This document shows, one piece after another, positions 31,489-33,988 of a stretch of DNA of 33,988 nucleotides (positions are counted from its first letter, which is position 1; the number at the start of each line of letters is the position of its first letter). The notes beneath the pieces were generated by a model that made no database searches, had not been told where the DNA came from, and worked only from the letters and a program-made list of their open reading frames with translations. A program made the position numbers and the translations under genes. The stretch is from Reyranella sp. (GTDB taxonomy: Bacteria; Pseudomonadota; Alphaproteobacteria; Reyranellales; Reyranellaceae): positions 1 through 33,988 of the forward strand of contig JALHMO010000071.1 in NCBI GenBank assembly GCA_022844015.1, in the 5' to 3' direction.

Positions 31489-31797
31489 TGCGAAGGTACC
31501 TCACCTCGAGGACAGGTCACCCTACCAAGAGCCGGAGCGAAGGCAGCAACCAGGACGACCTCATCCTGAGGAGCGGCCGCAGGCCGCGTCTCGAAGGATG
31601 GCAACAGACGTGATGTCGCCCACCAAAGGGCTAAGGCTGCTTCGCGCGAATCGAGACGCGCGCCGCTCATCCTGGGCAAGCTCCCCTCCTCGCCCTTCGA
31701 GACGCCGCGCTCCGCGCGGCTCCTCAGGGTGAGGAGGGGAGCGCGTCGAAGGACGGACCGCTCCTCAGGGTGAGGCGTGCGCATTGCCTCTTCCACG
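31489..31797. repeat. intergenic region filled with family-B palindromic repeats
   Basis: The 309 bases between the ATPase and permease genes of one transporter are almost all repeat: CCTCATCCTGAGGAGCGGCC (31558-31577) to TCTCGAAGGATGG (31590-31602), the inverted CCTTCGAGACGCCGCGC (31693-31709) to GCTCCTCAGGGTGAGG (31719-31734), and a third GCTCCTCAGGGTGAGGCG (31751-31768). No gene is seen. Confidence 0.7.
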
Positions 31798-32538
31798 TCA
31801 GTGCCGCTGGATCTGGCCGATGAAGGCGCGGGTGCGCTCCTGGGTCGGGTTCTCGAAGATGGCGGCGGGCGGTCCCTGCTCGACGATCAGGCCGTGATCC
31901 ATGAACACCACGCGGTCGGCGGCGTTGCGGGCGAAGCCCATCTCGTGGCTGACCACGATCATCGTCATGCCGCTCTGGCGCAGGTCGCGCATGACCTCGA
32001 GCACCGAGCCCACCAGCTCCGGATCGAGCGCCGAGGTCGGCTCGTCGAACAGCATGACCCGCGGCTCGAGCGCGATGGCGCGGGCGATCGCGACGCGCTG
32101 CTGCTGGCCGCCCGAGAGCTGGCCCGGCGTGTGGCCGGCGCGGTCGGCCAGGCCGACGCGCTTCAGCGCCGCGAGCCCCAGCTCATCGGCGTCGGCGCGC
32201 GACTTGCCCACGACCTTGCGCAGCGCCAGCGTCACGTTGCCCAGTGCCGTCATGTGCGGATAGAGATTGAACGACTGGAACACCATGCCGATTCGCCGGC
32301 GGGCATGGTTGATGTCGGTCCGCGGGTCGAGCATGTCGATGCCGTCGACCACGACCGAGCCGGAGGACGGTTCCTCCAGCCGGTTCAGGCAGCGCAGCAA
32401 GGTCGACTTGCCCGAGCCCGACGGCCCGATGACGAACACCAGCTCGCGCTCAGCCACCGCGAGATCGACACCCTTCAGGACATGAAGGGCGCCGAAATGC
32501 TTGTGGACGTCACGCGCGTCGACGATCGGTTCAGCCAC
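31798..32538 (-). CDS. amino acid ABC transporter ATP-binding protein (GlnQ-like)
   Basis: A 246-residue ATPase of the polar amino acid uptake family. Walker A GPSGSGKST (38-46), Q-loop MVFQSFNLYPHMTALGNV (with the family-typical FNLYPHMT), signature LSGGQQQRVAIARA, Walker B RVMLFDEPTSALDPELV and the switch His in VVSHEMGFAR. It drives import with the two permeases. The GTG start at 32538 overlaps the last codons of the binding-protein gene (GTGGCTGA), so it is translationally coupled to it. Confidence 0.95.
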   Translation of the reverse strand: MAEPIVDARDVHKHFGALHVLKGVDLAVAERELVFVIGPSGSGKSTLLRCLNRLEEPSSGSVVVDGIDMLDPRTDINHARRRIGMVFQSFNLYPHMTALGNVTLALRKVVGKSRADADELGLAALKRVGLADRAGHTPGQLSGGQQQRVAIARAIALEPRVMLFDEPTSALDPELVGSVLEVMRDLRQSGMTMIVVSHEMGFARNAADRVVFMDHGLIVEQGPPAAIFENPTQERTRAFIGQIQRH

Positions 32539-33379
32539 ATTTCAGCTCGTGCGGCGTCGGGTCGTAGCCCGGCATGCCCGGCACGCCGTAGCCCGGCGTG
32601 ATGACGACGGCGAGGTCGTCGGCCTCCGGCTTCTTGTTGAACCACTTCTCGTAGAGCTTGGCCATGGTGCCGTCCTTCTTCATGCAGTCGAGCGCATCCT
32701 GCAGCTCGGCACGAAGCTTGGGATTGCTCTTCGGCACGGGGGCGGCCCAGTGTGCGCGCGTGTCCTTGAGCTCGAGGTCGGCGACGAACTGCGGGTTCTT
32801 CGAGGCGGCAAACACGATGGTGGTGTTGCCGCCCAGCGTGGCGTAGGCGCGACCCGAGAGCACGGCCTGGGTGGCATCAGGCTGGGTGTCGTAGACCTGG
32901 ACGGCGAAGCCGTGCTTCTCGCCCATCTCCTTGGCGAGCTTCTCGTACGGCGTACCCTTGTTCACGGAGACCGACTTGCCCTTGAGATCTTCCCAGCTCT
33001 TGATCGGGGCCGAGCCCTTCTTGATGCCGAACTGATAAGCGGTCCACAGGTAGCCCGCCGTGAACAGCATGTTCTCCGCCCGCTCCTTGGTGACGGTCGT
33101 CGGCGCGGCGATGAAGTCGTAACGGCCGGCCTGCATGCCGGGAATCAAGGTCGAGAAGCTCACCGAATCGATCACGATCTCGCGCTTCATGCGGCGCGCC
33201 ACCTCGGTGAAGACGTCGATCTGGAACCCCTCGGTGCCGCCGCCCAGCTTGGGCATGGCGTGCGGTGCGAACGTACCGTCGACCCCGGTGCGCAGCGGCG
33301 GCTGCTTGTCCTGCGCGAGGAGCGGCGTTGCTCCGATGAGCGTCGCGAGCGCGACGGCCGCCAGACGACGTTTCAGCAT
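32531..33379 (-). CDS. amino-acid-type ABC transporter substrate-binding protein
   Basis: A 282-residue periplasmic protein of solute-binding family 3. Signal peptide MLKRRLAAVALATLIGATPL with cleavage after LLA. Family patterns: LRTGVDGTFAPHAMPKLGGG, GFQIDVFTEVARRMKREIVI, FSTLIPGMQAGRYDFIAAPT, LKGKSVSVNKGTPYEKLAKE and SGRAYATLGGN. The C-terminal PGYDPTPHELKCG is unusual in carrying a Cys. The first gene of the transporter operon, it starts 88 bases from the divergent racemase gene. The ligand is likely a small amino acid or related compound; the racemase neighbour suggests a D/L- or hydantoin-type substrate, which is inference. Confidence 0.94.
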   Translation of the reverse strand: MLKRRLAAVALATLIGATPLLAQDKQPPLRTGVDGTFAPHAMPKLGGGTEGFQIDVFTEVARRMKREIVIDSVSFSTLIPGMQAGRYDFIAAPTTVTKERAENMLFTAGYLWTAYQFGIKKGSAPIKSWEDLKGKSVSVNKGTPYEKLAKEMGEKHGFAVQVYDTQPDATQAVLSGRAYATLGGNTTIVFAASKNPQFVADLELKDTRAHWAAPVPKSNPKLRAELQDALDCMKKDGTMAKLYEKWFNKKPEADDLAVVITPGYGVPGMPGYDPTPHELKCG

Positions 33380-33467
33380 CTGAAGTCCCTTCCTTCCAGT
33401 AAATCCCCGTGGCTCGACCGTAGAACACGCGTTGCTGAATGGCAATTTACAGGCCATCTTGGCAGCC
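33380..33467. promoter_or_regulatory. divergent promoter region of racemase and transporter genes
   Basis: The 88 bases between the two divergent starts must hold both promoters and ribosome binding sites. On the minus strand GGAAGGAAGGGA precedes the binding-protein ATG. AATTTAC at about 33445 is the only A+T-rich run. No convincing -35/-10 pair or operator is visible. Confidence 0.35.
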
Positions 33468-33988
33468 ATGTCAGACCGCATCCTCGTCATCAACCCGAAC
33501 TCCACCGAAGCCGTCACGCGGGGCATCGATGCCGCGATGGAACCGCTGCGCCTGGCGGGTGGCCCCGCGATCGAATGCGTCACCCTGAAGGAAGGCCCGC
33601 CCGGCATCGAAAGCCAGGCGCATGTCGAGCAGGTGGTGACGCCGATCGGTGAGATGGTGAAGAAGCGCGACAACGACTGCTCGGCCTTCGTCATCGCCTG
33701 CTACTCCGATCCCGGCCTGCATGCGGCGCGCGAGCTCACCACCAAGCCGGTGCTGGGCATCGCCGAGTGCGGCATCCTGACCGCCCTCACTCTCGGTCAG
33801 CGCTTCGGCGTTATCTCCATCCTGCGCAAGTCCATTCCGCGCCACCTGCGCTATGTCGGCCAGATGGGCGTCGGCGAGCGCATGGCCGGCGACCGGGCCA
33901 TCGGCCTGGGCGTCGTCGAGCTGGCCAACGAGGCCATCACCTTCGCCCGCATGGCCGAGGTCGCCGCCGAGCTGCGCGACGAGGACGG
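33468..33988 (+). CDS. Asp/Glu/hydantoin racemase family protein (partial)
   Basis: The first 173 codons of a gene cut by the right edge. It opens MSDRILVINPNSTEAVTRGI, the standard start of the Asp/Glu/hydantoin racemase family, and carries the first catalytic cysteine at residue 78 (AFVIACYSDPGLHAARE), plus the KPVLGIAECGILTALTLGQR and FGVISI segments. The second catalytic cysteine, usually near residue 180-190, lies beyond the window. Such enzymes invert the C-alpha of hydantoins or amino acids without cofactor. It diverges from the amino acid ABC operon, which suggests joint use of an imported amino acid-like compound. Confidence 0.92.
   Translation, partial: MSDRILVINPNSTEAVTRGIDAAMEPLRLAGGPAIECVTLKEGPPGIESQAHVEQVVTPIGEMVKKRDNDCSAFVIACYSDPGLHAARELTTKPVLGIAECGILTALTLGQRFGVISILRKSIPRHLRYVGQMGVGERMAGDRAIGLGVVELANEAITFARMAEVAAELRDED

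Overview
The window is G+C-rich (visibly A+T-poor codon third positions) and reads as a chromosome segment of a free-living alphaproteobacterium. The gene families (Bug-type tricarboxylate receptors, NnrU, TauD, YbaK, an alpha-type methionyl-tRNA synthetase with HLGN and KFSTS motifs) and the dense palindromic intergenic repeats fit soil genera such as Reyranella or Bradyrhizobium; the genus is an inference. Both ends cut a gene: a DUF4214-type protein on the left and an Asp/Glu/hydantoin racemase on the right.

Left third (1-11460), accessory region. An intact methionyl-tRNA synthetase gene (605-2284) sits behind a leader with a terminator-like hairpin. Two metG remnants follow on the same strand: an internally deleted copy (2426-2680) and a 5'-truncated copy (10681-11457). 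Between the remnants lies a five-gene minus-strand cassette, in order of transcription: a secreted tail-fibre-like protein (frameshifted), a 96-residue secreted protein with one or two YD motifs, a small proline-rich secreted protein, a large transglutaminase-like plus YD-repeat (Rhs-like) protein (frameshifted), and a two-TM membrane protein placed where an Rhs immunity gene would be. The end of the YD gene and the membrane protein gene are visibly A+T-richer than the rest, as expected for an exchanged toxin tip and immunity pair. The intact and truncated metG copies share a 246-base identical tract inside more diverged flanks, which suggests gene conversion.

Middle (12010-23200). A minus-strand catabolic operon (enoyl-CoA hydratase family, TauD/TfdA dioxygenase, DsbA-like isomerase) is followed by mepA, an ABC-2 exporter pair, an aminotransferase, a plus-strand run (BamE-like lipoprotein, CYTH-like protein, split chromate transporter), a MORN-repeat protein, NnrU and a small periplasmic protein. 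Two families of palindromic intergenic repeats fill the gaps.

Right third (23258-33988). A benzoylformate-decarboxylase-like ThDP enzyme is paired with an isochorismatase-family hydrolase. After several small envelope genes comes a long minus-strand uptake cluster, read from 33379 leftwards: amino-acid-type binding protein, ATPase, two permeases, a Bug-family receptor and an SCP2-like/alpha-beta hydrolase fusion. It diverges from the racemase gene. Together these suggest import and processing of an amino-acid-like or carboxylated compound; the substrate cannot be read from sequence.

No rRNA, tRNA, CRISPR array, transposase or integrase gene was seen.
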